Assembly: GCA_052038485.1 (NCBI GenBank) | Contig: JBQGCL010000039.1 | Coordinates: forward strand, 13,542-77,541 | DNA length: 64,000 nt | Direction of reading: 5' to 3' | DNA from: JACVRW01 sp052038485 | GTDB taxonomy: Bacteria > Actinomycetota > Thermoleophilia > Solirubrobacterales > Thermoleophilaceae | Shown here: positions 16,561-27,356 of the stretch, in pieces | How the letters are laid out: the number at the start of each line of letters is the position of its first letter | How positions within the stretch are numbered: the stretch's first letter is position 1 | Made by a program: the position numbers and the translations under genes | Notes under the pieces: model-generated | The model's database searches: none | What the model was told of the DNA's origin: nothing | Seen by the model: only the letters and a program-made list of their open reading frames with translations

Positions 16561-17959
16561 CTACCGCGCCAGGTGCATGCCCATCGCGCGCGGGGCGGCG
16601 CACAGGGCGCGGGTGAGCGGGTCCGCCGTGCGGCCGTCCTCCTCGATCCGCTCGCGCCGCACCAGCGCGCCGCGTACCAGCGAGCCGCCGATGAACGTGA
16701 GCGGCTCCGGCGGGACCCAGGCGCCCGCGCCCGCGCCGACCAGCGGCAGGCGAGTGAGCTCGTCGTCCGCCCCGCTCGCGAGCGCGGCCAGCGTGCGGCC
16801 GACCAGGTTCGTCGGGCCGACGCCGTTGCCAGTGAAGCCGAAGCCGAAGTGGACCGGCCGGCCGGGCAGCGTGCCGATCTGCGGGATGTGGCTGGGGGAC
16901 ACGTCGATCGGGCCGCCCCAGGCGTTCGTGATGCGACGCCCCTCGAGCCCCGGGAACAAGCGCACGAGGGCCGCGTGGGCCGCGTCCACCGCGCGCCTGT
17001 CGAGCTCCACCCGCCCGTTCACGCGCCCGCCGTAGGCGAGCCGTCCGCCGCCCCAGCCGAGCAGGATGCGGCCGTCGCGCGTCGTGCGGAAGTAGTGCAC
17101 GAGCGTGCGGCCGTCGGTCATGCACTCGCCTCCGGTCCAGCCCAGCTCGGCGATCACGTCGGGTACCGGCTCGGTCAGCACGATGTGCGACGAGGTCACC
17201 GTCAGGCGGCCGCGCAGGTGCCGTTGCGTGCGCGCGGCGGGCCCGATCGCGAGCACCACGGCGCCGGCCTTGACGCTTCCCCCGGCGGTCTCCACCGGCG
17301 GCCCGACCCGCCGCACCGGCGAGCGCTCGTAGACCCGTACGCCACGCTCGATCAGCCGCCGGCGCAGGCCGAGCGCCAGGCGGGCCGGCTGGAGCGTCGC
17401 GAAGTCGGGGATCATCACGGCACGGCGGAAGCGAGGCGAGTCGCAGCGCGCGCGGGTCTCCGCCTCCGACAGGGCGACGACCCGCTCGGGCGCCCCCAGC
17501 GCCGCGGCGGCCTCGACCGCGCCCAGGCCGACGTCGTCGAACGCCGGGGCGGTCGAGACGCACATGTAGCCGGACTGGTCGAACCAGGCGTCGACGCCCT
17601 CGGAGTCGCACCACGCCCCGACTCGCGAGACGGTCTCGCTCGACGCGTCGAGCAGCGCCCGGGCCCGCTCGTCGCCGAAGCGGTCGCGCAGATAGGGGCC
17701 CGACAGCCACATCGACTCGCAGAACCCGCCGTTGCGCCCGCTCGGCCCGTGGCCGCAGACTCCGCTCTCCAGCAGGGCAACCGACGCCCCGCGCTCGAGC
17801 AGCTCCCAGGCCGCCCACATGCCCGTGTAGCCGCCTCCGATGACGGCGACGTCGGCGCTGACGGCGCCGTCGAGCGCGGGCTGTGGATCGACCGGTCCGG
17901 CCTCCTCCAGCCACCAGCCTGTGGAAGTGTGACTTCCGATCTGCGTATCGTGAGGGCCG

Positions 17960-17967
<8 letters not shown>
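16561..17967 (-). CDS. FAD-dependent oxidoreductase of the DAO family
   Basis: About 468 residues. The Rossmann motif VIGGGYTGMWAAWELL, the GRNGGF flavin contact and the late GFGFTGNGVGPTNL motif identify a D-amino-acid-oxidase-type flavoprotein close to the YobN/gamma-glutamylputrescine-oxidase-like group that starts with a WWLEE segment. It should oxidise an amine or amino acid. The start is uncertain: the only standard codon far enough upstream is TTG 17967, which overlaps the divergent topoisomerase gene by eight bases. A TAGGGT box at 17974-17969 inside that gene would put transcription at about 17961, an ATC codon. The molybdopterin gene follows after ten bases. Confidence 0.8.
17946..17951 (+). 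promoter_or_regulatory. -10 box of the topoisomerase III gene
   Basis: TATCGT, eight bases before ATG 17960; GAGG in the spacer could still act as a weak ribosome site. Confidence 0.35.
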
Positions 17968-20211
<2,244 letters not shown>

Positions 20212-20212
<1 letters not shown>

Positions 20213-20607
20213 TGGAGCTCGAGGCGATCCAGCGCGTGTACGACGAGTGGGGTCGCGGCAACTGGCGCCCGAAGTTCGATCTCTACGCCGACGACATGGA
20301 GTGGGGCTGGTCGGAGGACTTCCCCGGCCTCGCCGGCGTCTATCGCGACCCCGCCGAGCGCAACGAGCGGCTGCTCGAGTGGCTCAGCCCGTGGGAGCAC
20401 TGGACCTGCGAGGCGGAGGACTACGTGGTCAACGAGCCGCACGTCGTCGCCCTGTGCCGGTATCAGGGGCGCGGCAAGGGCAGCGGCGCGGTCGTCGACA
20501 CGAAGGGCGCCCACCTCTGGACCCTGCGCGACGGCAAGTGCGTCCGGCTGGAGGTGTTCGCCGACCGCGCGAAGGCGCTCGCGGCCGCCGGCCTCGCCGA
20601 CGCTTGA
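20212..20607 (+). CDS. NTF2/SnoaL-like protein
   Basis: A 131-residue alpha+beta protein of the SnoaL/NTF2-like cone fold, beginning AIQRVYDEWGRGNW and ending with a strand LWTLRDGKCVRLEVFADRAKAL typical of the family. It starts on the ATG that overlaps the topB stop, so it is translated with topoisomerase III. Such proteins are isomerases, hydratases or ligand-binding proteins; nothing here fixes which. The coupling to topB may be incidental. Confidence 0.8.
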
Positions 20608-20643
20608 CGTGAACGCCCTACCAGCGGTAACCTACCGCCGGTA
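20604..20643 (+). promoter_or_regulatory. promoter and nested dyad operator of the TetR-monooxygenase operon
   Basis: Two near-palindromic 11-mers, TACCAGCGGTA (20619-20629) and TACCGCCGGTA (20633-20643), lie 14 bp apart, and the inner halves form a second dyad GCGGTA-ACC-TACCGC (20624-20638). A TTGACG -35 (20604-20609) and TAACCT -10 (20628-20633) with an 18-base spacer fit the same stretch, so repressor binding would block the -10. The GTG start at 20645 follows at once, consistent with a short-leader transcript and autoregulation by the TetR protein. Confidence 0.6.
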
Positions 20644-20644
20644 A

Positions 20645-21238
20645 GTGGCCCTCGTAGAGGACTTCAAGCACGGACAGGTCCCGCGCGCCGTGCGCGAGCG
20701 GCAGCTGATCGAGCTCGCCGAGGCGCTGTTCGCCGAGCGCGGCTACGCCGGCGCGTCGATGGACGAGCTGGCCCGCCGGGCGGGTGTGACCAAGCCGGTC
20801 ATATACGAGCTGTTCGGCAACAAGGAGGGGTTGTTCGGCGTCTGCGTGGACCGCTCGATCGAGCGGCTGGCCACCGAGATCGCCGCCGCCGTCCGCGCCG
20901 AGGGCGAGCCGGAGGCCCGCCTGCGCGCCGGCGGCCTCGCCTTCATCCGCTTCGCGTCCGGCAACCGCGTGACCTTCGACCTGATGTCGATGGGGGGCAA
21001 CTTCGCGGAGAAGGCGCGCGCCGTCCGCGAGAGCCAGGCCGAGCTCGTCCGCGAGCTGATGGCCGAGATGGCCGCCGAGGGCACCGATCCGCGCGAGCTG
21101 GACGTCGCCGCCCACGCCGTCAACGCCGCCTACGAGGGGGTCGCCCACTGGATGTGGGCACACCCCGACGTCGACATGGAGCGGATCGCCGACTGGATCG
21201 CCGAGCTGCTCATCCCTGGACTACGGAGGTTCACGTGA
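20645..21238 (+). CDS. TetR-family repressor of the adjacent monooxygenase
   Basis: A 197-residue regulator. The N-terminal helix-turn-helix is clear (LFAERGYAGASMDELARRAGVTKPVIYELFGNKEGLF split over residues 28-66); the remainder is the variable all-helical ligand domain. It starts at GTG 20645, immediately after a nested dyad operator, so it probably represses its own operon. Its stop overlaps the monooxygenase start in GTGA. A hydrophobic ketone or steroid-like inducer is plausible from the partner enzyme, but this is inference. Confidence 0.9.
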   Translation: MALVEDFKHGQVPRAVRERQLIELAEALFAERGYAGASMDELARRAGVTKPVIYELFGNKEGLFGVCVDRSIERLATEIAAAVRAEGEPEARLRAGGLAFIRFASGNRVTFDLMSMGGNFAEKARAVRESQAELVRELMAEMAAEGTDPRELDVAAHAVNAAYEGVAHWMWAHPDVDMERIADWIAELLIPGLRRFT

Positions 21239-22716
21239 CCCACCACCACACAGTGATCGTCGGCACCGGCTTCTCGGGGATCGGCATGGCGATCAAGCTG
21301 CTGCGGGAGGGGGAGCGCGATTTCGTGCTGCTCGAGCGTGCCGGCGAGATCGGCGGCACCTGGCGCGACAACACCTACCCGGGCTGCCGCTGCGACGTCC
21401 CCTCGCACCTCTACTCGTTCTCGTTCGCGCCCAACCCGAACTGGTCGAGCACGTTCTCGCCCCAGCCCGAGATCCTCGACTACCTGCGCGACGTCGCCGC
21501 GCGCTTCGGGGTGCGCCCGCACATCCGCTTCGAGACCGAGATGGAGTCGGCCGAGTGGGATGACGCCGAGGCGCGCTGGCGGATCGAGACCTCGCAGGGC
21601 CCGCTCACGGCCGACGTGCTGATCGCCGCCCAGGGCCCGCTCAGCGACCCGCTGGTCCCCGACCTGCCCGGCCTCGACACGTTCGAGGGCACGACCTTCC
21701 ACTCCGCGCGCTGGAACCACGAGCACGAGCTCGACGGCGAGCGCGTGGCCGTGATCGGCACCGGCGCCTCGGCGATCCAGTTCGTCCCGAAGATCCAGCC
21801 GCTGGCCGGTCAGCTGCACGTCTTCCAGCGCACCCCGCCGTGGGTGATGCCGCACCCCAACAGGCTCATGCACGAGTGGGAGCACAAGCTCTACCGGCGG
21901 CTGCCGGCCGCACAGCTGGCCATGCGCGCCGCGATCTACTGGGCGCGCGAGACGTTCGTGCTCCAGTTCCGCAACGAGCGCATGCGCAAGCTCGCCACCC
22001 GGATGGCGCTGCGCCAGCTCGAGCAGCAGGTGCCCGACCCCGAGCTGCGCGCCAAGCTGACGCCGCGCTACGAGCTCGGCTGCAAGCGCATCCTGCCGAC
22101 CGACGAGTGGTATCCGACCCTGACGCAGCCCAACGTCGAGCTGATCGCTGAGGGCGTCCGCGAGATCAAGCCGCGGTCGATCGTGGCGGCCGACGGCACC
22201 GAGCGCGAGGTCGACACGATCATCTTCGGAACCGGCTTCCACGTGACCGACATCCCCATCGCCGGGCTCGTGCGCGGCCGCGACGGGCGCACCCTGGACG
22301 AGACCTGGGGCGGCTCGCCGAGCGCCTACAAGGGTGCGACGGTGGCCGGCTTCCCGAACCTGTTCTTCCTCGTCGGGCCGAACACCGGCCTCGGCCACAA
22401 CTCGATCGTGTTCATGATCGAGTCGCAGATCAACTACGTCGCGGGCGCGCTGGCGGCGATGCGCCGGCGTGGCGCGCGCGTGGTCGACGTCCGGCCCGAG
22501 GCCCAGGCCGCGTACAACGCCGAGCTCGACCGGATGACCGAGGGCACGGTGTGGGTCACGGGCGGCTGCTCGAGCTACTACATCGACCGCAACGGCCACA
22601 ACTCGACGATCTGGCCGACGTTCACCTGGCCGTTCCGCCAGCGCACGCGCGAGTTCGACGAGGGCGCCTACGCGATCGGCGCGCCGGCGCCCGCGCCCGT
22701 CCCTGCCAGCGCGTAG
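21235..22716 (+). CDS. Baeyer-Villiger-type flavin monooxygenase
   Basis: A 493-residue class B flavoprotein monooxygenase using FAD and NADPH. It has an FAD Rossmann motif (GTGFSGIG, 10-17), the sequence GGTWRDNTYPG near 40-50, the Baeyer-Villiger fingerprint FEGTTFHSARW (150-160, with Asn where Pro or Asp is usual) and the NADPH motif GTGASA (175-180). The enzyme should insert oxygen next to a ketone or hydroxylate a hydrophobic substrate. GTG 21235 overlaps the TetR stop, with GGAGG five bases before it. Its last 49 bases overlap the convergent phosphoesterase gene. Confidence 0.9.
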   Translation: MTHHHTVIVGTGFSGIGMAIKLLREGERDFVLLERAGEIGGTWRDNTYPGCRCDVPSHLYSFSFAPNPNWSSTFSPQPEILDYLRDVAARFGVRPHIRFETEMESAEWDDAEARWRIETSQGPLTADVLIAAQGPLSDPLVPDLPGLDTFEGTTFHSARWNHEHELDGERVAVIGTGASAIQFVPKIQPLAGQLHVFQRTPPWVMPHPNRLMHEWEHKLYRRLPAAQLAMRAAIYWARETFVLQFRNERMRKLATRMALRQLEQQVPDPELRAKLTPRYELGCKRILPTDEWYPTLTQPNVELIAEGVREIKPRSIVAADGTEREVDTIIFGTGFHVTDIPIAGLVRGRDGRTLDETWGGSPSAYKGATVAGFPNLFFLVGPNTGLGHNSIVFMIESQINYVAGALAAMRRRGARVVDVRPEAQAAYNAELDRMTEGTVWVTGGCSSYYIDRNGHNSTIWPTFTWPFRQRTREFDEGAYAIGAPAPAPVPASA

Positions 22717-23774
22717 CCGCGCAGCGCGTTCTCGATCCGGGGCGCCCGGCCCGGCTCGAGCCACACGACCGTCCCGGGCCAGTACGGGCTCTGCTCGCCG
22801 ATCCCGCTCACGAAGGCCGACTCCACGTACCAGTTGCCGCTGTTGGCGAGCCGGATGCCCGACAGCGTGCTCCACTCGCCCGGGTCGTCGCCCGGCAGCG
22901 GGCCGGCCCGGTGCGTGTGGCCGAACAGCACCTGCTCGGCGCCGGGCGCGAGCGTGTCGGCCACCCGGCCCATCGCGAGCAGCCCGGCGCGGCGCAGCTC
23001 CTCGCCGGTCAGCGTCGGGCTGAACGGGCCGATCTTGAGCTTGTTGAGCGTGGCGACCGCGGCGGGGATCGTGATCCTGCCGACGAGCAGGCGCCCCAGC
23101 CGCCCGTCGCCCGTGGCGCGGGTCCAGACCGCGCGCGAGACGGTCGAGCCGCGTCCGAGCGCCGCGCCGCTCGCTCCCTCGGCCATGCCCGCTGCGAAGC
23201 CGTAGATCGGGGCGACGACCGCCTCGAAGTCGGCGGCGCTCGTGCACTTCTCGGTGCGCCCGATCACCCGGGCGACGACGGAGGCGAGCACGGACTCCAT
23301 GCGCGGGACGGTCAGGTACACGTCGAGGTACTGGCCGTGTGTCGCGTAGACCCCGGTGTCGAGGTAGAGCCCGGGGTAGGCGAGCGTGAGCTCGCTGCGC
23401 GGCAGCCAGGAGGCGAGCACTCCGGCCGCGCCGTCCTCGGCCCCCACGCGCCATTCGTTCTCCGGCCCCAGCGGCCGGCCAGCCACCTGGGCGCGGCTGA
23501 GCCAGGGTTGAGCGAGCTGGTGGTCGTGGTTGCCTGGGACGAGCGTGACCCGCTTGCCGGCGAGCGCCGGGGCGAGGCGCTCGAACAGCGGGCGGACCAG
23601 CTCGAGCAGGGCGGCGACCGGCCGTTCGCGGAGCTCGAGCAGGTCGCCGAGGAATACGACCCGGTCGGCACGCTCGATCGTCGCGCTCAGGCGCTCGAGA
23701 GCGCCGGCGCGCCGCAGCACGTCGGCGTCGTTCAGCGCACCGAGGTGAAAATCCGAGACGACGGCGGTCCGCAC
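22668..23774 (-). CDS. calcineurin-like metallophosphoesterase
   Basis: A 368-residue two-metal phosphoesterase. The motifs are in order: SDFHLG at the N-terminus, FLGDLLEL, PGNHDHQ and, late, FGHTHRAG. The region between (about 140-280) is a long helical insertion containing a conserved-looking hydrophobic segment that may contact membrane or lipid. GTG 23774 is chosen because it places the first strand (RTAVVSDFHLG) at the N-terminus. Substrate unknown; UDP-diacylglucosamine and cyclic nucleotide hydrolases share the fold. Convergent with and overlapping the monooxygenase by 49 bases. Confidence 0.85.
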   Translation of the reverse strand: MRTAVVSDFHLGALNDADVLRRAGALERLSATIERADRVVFLGDLLELRERPVAALLELVRPLFERLAPALAGKRVTLVPGNHDHQLAQPWLSRAQVAGRPLGPENEWRVGAEDGAAGVLASWLPRSELTLAYPGLYLDTGVYATHGQYLDVYLTVPRMESVLASVVARVIGRTEKCTSAADFEAVVAPIYGFAAGMAEGASGAALGRGSTVSRAVWTRATGDGRLGRLLVGRITIPAAVATLNKLKIGPFSPTLTGEELRRAGLLAMGRVADTLAPGAEQVLFGHTHRAGPLPGDDPGEWSTLSGIRLANSGNWYVESAFVSGIGEQSPYWPGTVVWLEPGRAPRIENALRGYALAGTGAGAGAPIA

Positions 23775-23794
23775 GCGGGGGATGGTGGCACGGC

Positions 23795-23800
23795 TAGTCT
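23795..23800 (+). promoter_or_regulatory. -10 box before the AddAB-like region
   Basis: TAGTCT, nine bases before GTG 23810; predicted leaderless start of the transcript that may also carry the helicase-nuclease genes. Confidence 0.35.
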
Positions 23801-23809
23801 CCAGGCCGA

Positions 23810-24433
23810 GTGTCCACCTTCTGTCGTCACAACCGGTTCCTCGCCGAGTGCCCGATCTGCTCCAAGGGCACCGTGCTCGATCCGAGCCGGGCGGCGGCGA
23901 AGCGGCGGCCGGCGCCGAGCGGCCGCGGCCGTGCGCGCTCCGGAGGCGGCTCGGCCGGCGCACGCCCGGCCGCTCAGGTGGCGCGCCCCTCGCGCGGCCC
24001 CTTCGTCTCAGCCGGCCCCTATGACGGCGCCGAGGTCCGGCTCGAGCGCGTTCCGGGCGGCCTGCGGCTCGCCGTCTGGCGCGGCGGTCAGATCGAGCGC
24101 TCCGCGCCGGTGCTCGCGGCGGGCGACGTGGCCGGGCTGCTTGCGGAGGCGGCCGCGGAGGGCCTGCTGCCGCTCGGCGGCGCCGCCGGCGCCCCCGGGG
24201 CGGGGCGGCCGGAGCCGGGCAGCTTCGGCGCCAGCGCCGGTCGCTCCGGCGAGCTGCGCGACGAGCTGCGCGTGGAGCGCGTCGACGAGGACCGCGTGCG
24301 CGTGGCGCGCTGGATCATGCGGCCGAATCGCGGCTGGGAGCTCCAGGAGGCGCCGGTGATGCTTCCGCCCAAGCGCTTCGCCGAGGCGATGGCGGCCGCG
24401 GTTGGCCGCGGCGTGCTCGGTCCGGCCGAATAG
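23810..24433 (+). CDS. Cys/His-knuckle protein of unknown function
   Basis: A 207-residue protein. The first 20 residues hold a compact FCRHNRFLAECPICSKG motif that could bind zinc, followed by an Arg/Ala/Gly-rich linker (residues 25-60) and an alpha+beta C-terminal part with strands GLRLAVWRGG and VRVARWIMRP. I do not recognise the family. It precedes the AddB-like gene by 13 bases on the same strand and is probably co-transcribed, so an accessory role in double-strand-break processing is possible but unsupported beyond position. Confidence 0.65.
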   Translation: MSTFCRHNRFLAECPICSKGTVLDPSRAAAKRRPAPSGRGRARSGGGSAGARPAAQVARPSRGPFVSAGPYDGAEVRLERVPGGLRLAVWRGGQIERSAPVLAAGDVAGLLAEAAAEGLLPLGGAAGAPGAGRPEPGSFGASAGRSGELRDELRVERVDEDRVRVARWIMRPNRGWELQEAPVMLPPKRFAEAMAAAVGRGVLGPAE

Positions 24434-24446
24434 CGACCATGGAGAT

Positions 24447-27356
24447 GTGCCGCTCACTCTCGTAACCGGACCCGCCAACGCCGCCAAGGCCGGCGAGGTG
24501 CTGGGCGGGCTGCGCGCCCGCGTGGACGAGGAGCCGATCCTCGTCGTTCCCGCATTCCAGGACGTCGAGCACGCCCAGCGCGAGCTGGCCGAGCGCGGCG
24601 CGGTGTTCGGCGTCAGCGTGCTGCGCTTCAAGCACCTCTTCCGCGAGGTCGGGCGCCGCACCGGCCACGCCGAGCGGATCGCCTCCGACGTACAGCGCGA
24701 GCTGATCGTCGAGGAGGCGGTGCGCCGGGCCGGGCTCGAGCTGCTCGCCGAGTCGGCCGCCCAGCCCGGTTTCGTCCGCGCGGCGGCCGCGTTCGTGGCC
24801 GAGCTGGAGCGGTCGATGGTCGAGCCGGCGCGCTTCACGCAGGCGCTGCGCGCCTGGGCCGGCGACGGCCCGCGCCGCGCCTACGCCGACGAGGTTGCGG
24901 CGATCTACCGCGGCTACCGCTCCGGACTCGAGGCCGCCGGCCTGGCCGATCCCGAGCTGTCCGCCTGGCACGCGCTCGACGCCCTGCGCGCCGAGCCTGC
25001 GTCCTGGGGACCCACGCCCGTGTTCGTGTACGGCTTCGACGACTTCGACCCGCTCCAGCTCGACGCGCTCGACACGCTCGCCAACCGTTGTGAGGCCGAC
25101 GTGGTCGTGTCGCTCCCCTACGAGGCCGGCCGCGCAGCCTTCAAGGCGGTCGCGAGCGTTCACCAGGAGCTCCGCGCGCGGGGCGCGAGCGAGCACGAGC
25201 TGCCGCCGCTCGACGACCACTACGCGCCAGAGTCGCGCACCGCCCTCCACCACGTCGAGCGCAGCCTCTTCGAGGACGACGCCGAGCCGGTCGAGGCGAG
25301 CCCCGCGGTCGAGTTCCACTCGGCCGCCGGGCAGCGCGCCGAGATCGAACTGGCCGGCGCGCGCGTGCGCAGACTGCTGCACGAGGGCACCGAGTCGGGC
25401 GACATCGCCGTCGTGCTGCGCCGTCCGGACGAGTACGCGTCGCTGCTCGAGCAGGTCTTCGGCGCCTACGACATCCCGTTCTCGATCGACCGCTCGGTGC
25501 CGCTCTGGCACACCGGCCTGGGCCGCGGCCTGCTGGCGCTCGTGCGCTGTGCGGTCGACCCCGACTCGACCGCGGCCGACCTGCTCGCCTGGCTGCGGAC
25601 GCCCGGGCTGCTGCGCGAGCCCGGGCTGGCCGACCGACTAGAGGCCCAGGTGCGGCGCCAGGGCGCGCACAGCGCCCGCGAGGCGCGTGCGCTGTGGGAG
25701 AGCGAGCACTGGAAGCTCGACGACCTCGACCGCCTGCGCGACTCGGGCGGCGGCGTCCCGCTGCTGGCCGAGCTCGAGCGCCAGCTGGAGCGCCTGTTCG
25801 CGGCGCCCTACCGGCGCAAGGCCGCGATCCTGCACGGCCCCGAGCTCGACGACCCGCGCGTGTACGTGGCCGCGCGCGACGCGCTCGCCGAGCTGCGCGC
25901 GGTCGTGGAGGCCGATTCGCGCACCCGCCTCGACCCGGATCGCGTCCTGGCCGTGCTGCGCGAGCTGCACGTCCACCTCGGCGTGCCGCCGCAGCCCGAC
26001 CGCGTGCAGGTGGCGAAGCCCGAGGCGATCCGCGCACGCCGCTTCCAGGCGGTGTTCGTCTGCGGCCTCCAAGAGGGCGAGTTCCCGGGCGGCGCGACGC
26101 CGGAGCCGTTCCTCCCCGACGAGGACCGCCGCGCGATCGCCGTGGCGAGCGGCCTCGTGCTCCCGGTGCGCGAGGACCGGCTCGACCGCGAGCGCTACCT
26201 GTTCTACCTGTGCTGCTCGCGCGCGGAGCAGCTGCTCGTGCTGTCGTCGCGCTCGAGCGACGAGGAGGGCAACCCGCAGTCGCCATCGTTCTTCGTCGAG
26301 GACGTGCGCGACCTGCTCGCCCCCGATGTCCCGGAGGCGAAGCGCTCGCTCTCGGAGGTCACCTGGAGCCCGGCGGACGCGCCGACCGCCGCCGAGCTCG
26401 AGCGCGCGCTCGCGGCGGCCGGTCCGAGCCGCACGGAGGAGCCGCCGCGGGCGCTGACGGCCGAGCCGGTGCTCGAGCGGCTCGCCGCCCGCGACGCCGT
26501 CTCGGCCGGTGCGCTCGAGAACTTCGCCGACTGCCCGGTCAAGTGGCTCGTCCAGAACGTGCTCAGGCCCGACGAGCTGGTCCCGGACCCCGAGCAGATG
26601 GTGCGCGGCCGGTACGCCCACTCGGTGCTCCAGCGCACCTTCCAGCGGCTGCGCGAGGAGACCGGCGTGCGCCGCGTCACACCGGCCAACCTGCACGACG
26701 CCGAGCGGCTGCTGCTCGAGGAGCTGCGCGCCCAGCGCTCGGAGTTCCAGCTGTCGCCCAAGCAGACGCGCGTGAAGGCCGCCGCGCGCCGGCTCGAGTT
26801 CGACCTGATCCGCTTCCTGCGCCGCGAGGCCGAGCGCGACGGCGGGTTCGAGCCCGAGCACCTCGAGCTGCCGTTCGGCCTGGGGGAGGCGGGCGATCCC
26901 GTCGAGATCGCTCCCGGGCTGAAGGTGCGCGGGCGGATCGACCGGGTCGACGTAAGCGACGGCATGGCGCTGGTGATCGACTACAAGAGCGGCAAGCGGG
27001 TCGACTCGTACAAGGTCGCCTCGTGGGAGGCCGAGAACCGCTTCCAGGCGGCGCTCTACATGCTGGTCGTCGAGCGGCTGCTGGGCCTGCGCCCGGCCGG
27101 CGGCGTGTACGTCCCGCTGGGGAAATCGGACACGCCGCGTGGGATGGTCGCCGAGGACGTCGCGGAGCTGGGCTCCGACTTCAAGGACAACGACCGGCTG
27201 CCGCCCGACGAGTTCCGCGCCAAGCTGGACTGGGCGCTCGGCCAGGTGGGCGACGCGGACGCCCGCATGCGCCGCGGCGAGCTGGGCTGCGACCCCGACG
27301 CCTGCGCCTGGAACGGCGGCTGCTCGTATCCCTCGATCTGCCGGTGCGAGGGATGA
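24447..27356 (+). CDS. AddB/AdnA-like nuclease subunit with defective ATP site
   Basis: A 969-residue superfamily 1-like protein with a C-terminal PD-(D/E)xK nuclease. The N-terminal P-loop position reads GPANAAKA (residues 8-15), lacking the GKT of a working Walker A, so this subunit should not be a motor. The nuclease is intact: Asp-Tyr-Lys 845-847 with GRIDRVD before it. Cys696 (FADCPVKW) plus a C-terminal cysteine group (948, 953, 959, 965, 967) indicate the iron-sulfur staple of AddB-type nucleases. It overlaps the AddA-like gene in ATGA. Together they would resect double-strand breaks for RecA. GTG 24447 is the start that puts the P-loop-like strand first. Confidence 0.85.
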   Translation: MPLTLVTGPANAAKAGEVLGGLRARVDEEPILVVPAFQDVEHAQRELAERGAVFGVSVLRFKHLFREVGRRTGHAERIASDVQRELIVEEAVRRAGLELLAESAAQPGFVRAAAAFVAELERSMVEPARFTQALRAWAGDGPRRAYADEVAAIYRGYRSGLEAAGLADPELSAWHALDALRAEPASWGPTPVFVYGFDDFDPLQLDALDTLANRCEADVVVSLPYEAGRAAFKAVASVHQELRARGASEHELPPLDDHYAPESRTALHHVERSLFEDDAEPVEASPAVEFHSAAGQRAEIELAGARVRRLLHEGTESGDIAVVLRRPDEYASLLEQVFGAYDIPFSIDRSVPLWHTGLGRGLLALVRCAVDPDSTAADLLAWLRTPGLLREPGLADRLEAQVRRQGAHSAREARALWESEHWKLDDLDRLRDSGGGVPLLAELERQLERLFAAPYRRKAAILHGPELDDPRVYVAARDALAELRAVVEADSRTRLDPDRVLAVLRELHVHLGVPPQPDRVQVAKPEAIRARRFQAVFVCGLQEGEFPGGATPEPFLPDEDRRAIAVASGLVLPVREDRLDRERYLFYLCCSRAEQLLVLSSRSSDEEGNPQSPSFFVEDVRDLLAPDVPEAKRSLSEVTWSPADAPTAAELERALAAAGPSRTEEPPRALTAEPVLERLAARDAVSAGALENFADCPVKWLVQNVLRPDELVPDPEQMVRGRYAHSVLQRTFQRLREETGVRRVTPANLHDAERLLLEELRAQRSEFQLSPKQTRVKAAARRLEFDLIRFLRREAERDGGFEPEHLELPFGLGEAGDPVEIAPGLKVRGRIDRVDVSDGMALVIDYKSGKRVDSYKVASWEAENRFQAALYMLVVERLLGLRPAGGVYVPLGKSDTPRGMVAEDVAELGSDFKDNDRLPPDEFRAKLDWALGQVGDADARMRRGELGCDPDACAWNGGCSYPSICRCEG

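Noticed and set aside
25694..27352. Open frame continuous with and upstream of the AddA-like gene
   Set aside because: It is an Arg/Pro-rich shadow of the AddB-like gene; the UvrD domain starts exactly at ATG 27353, which overlaps the AddB-like stop.
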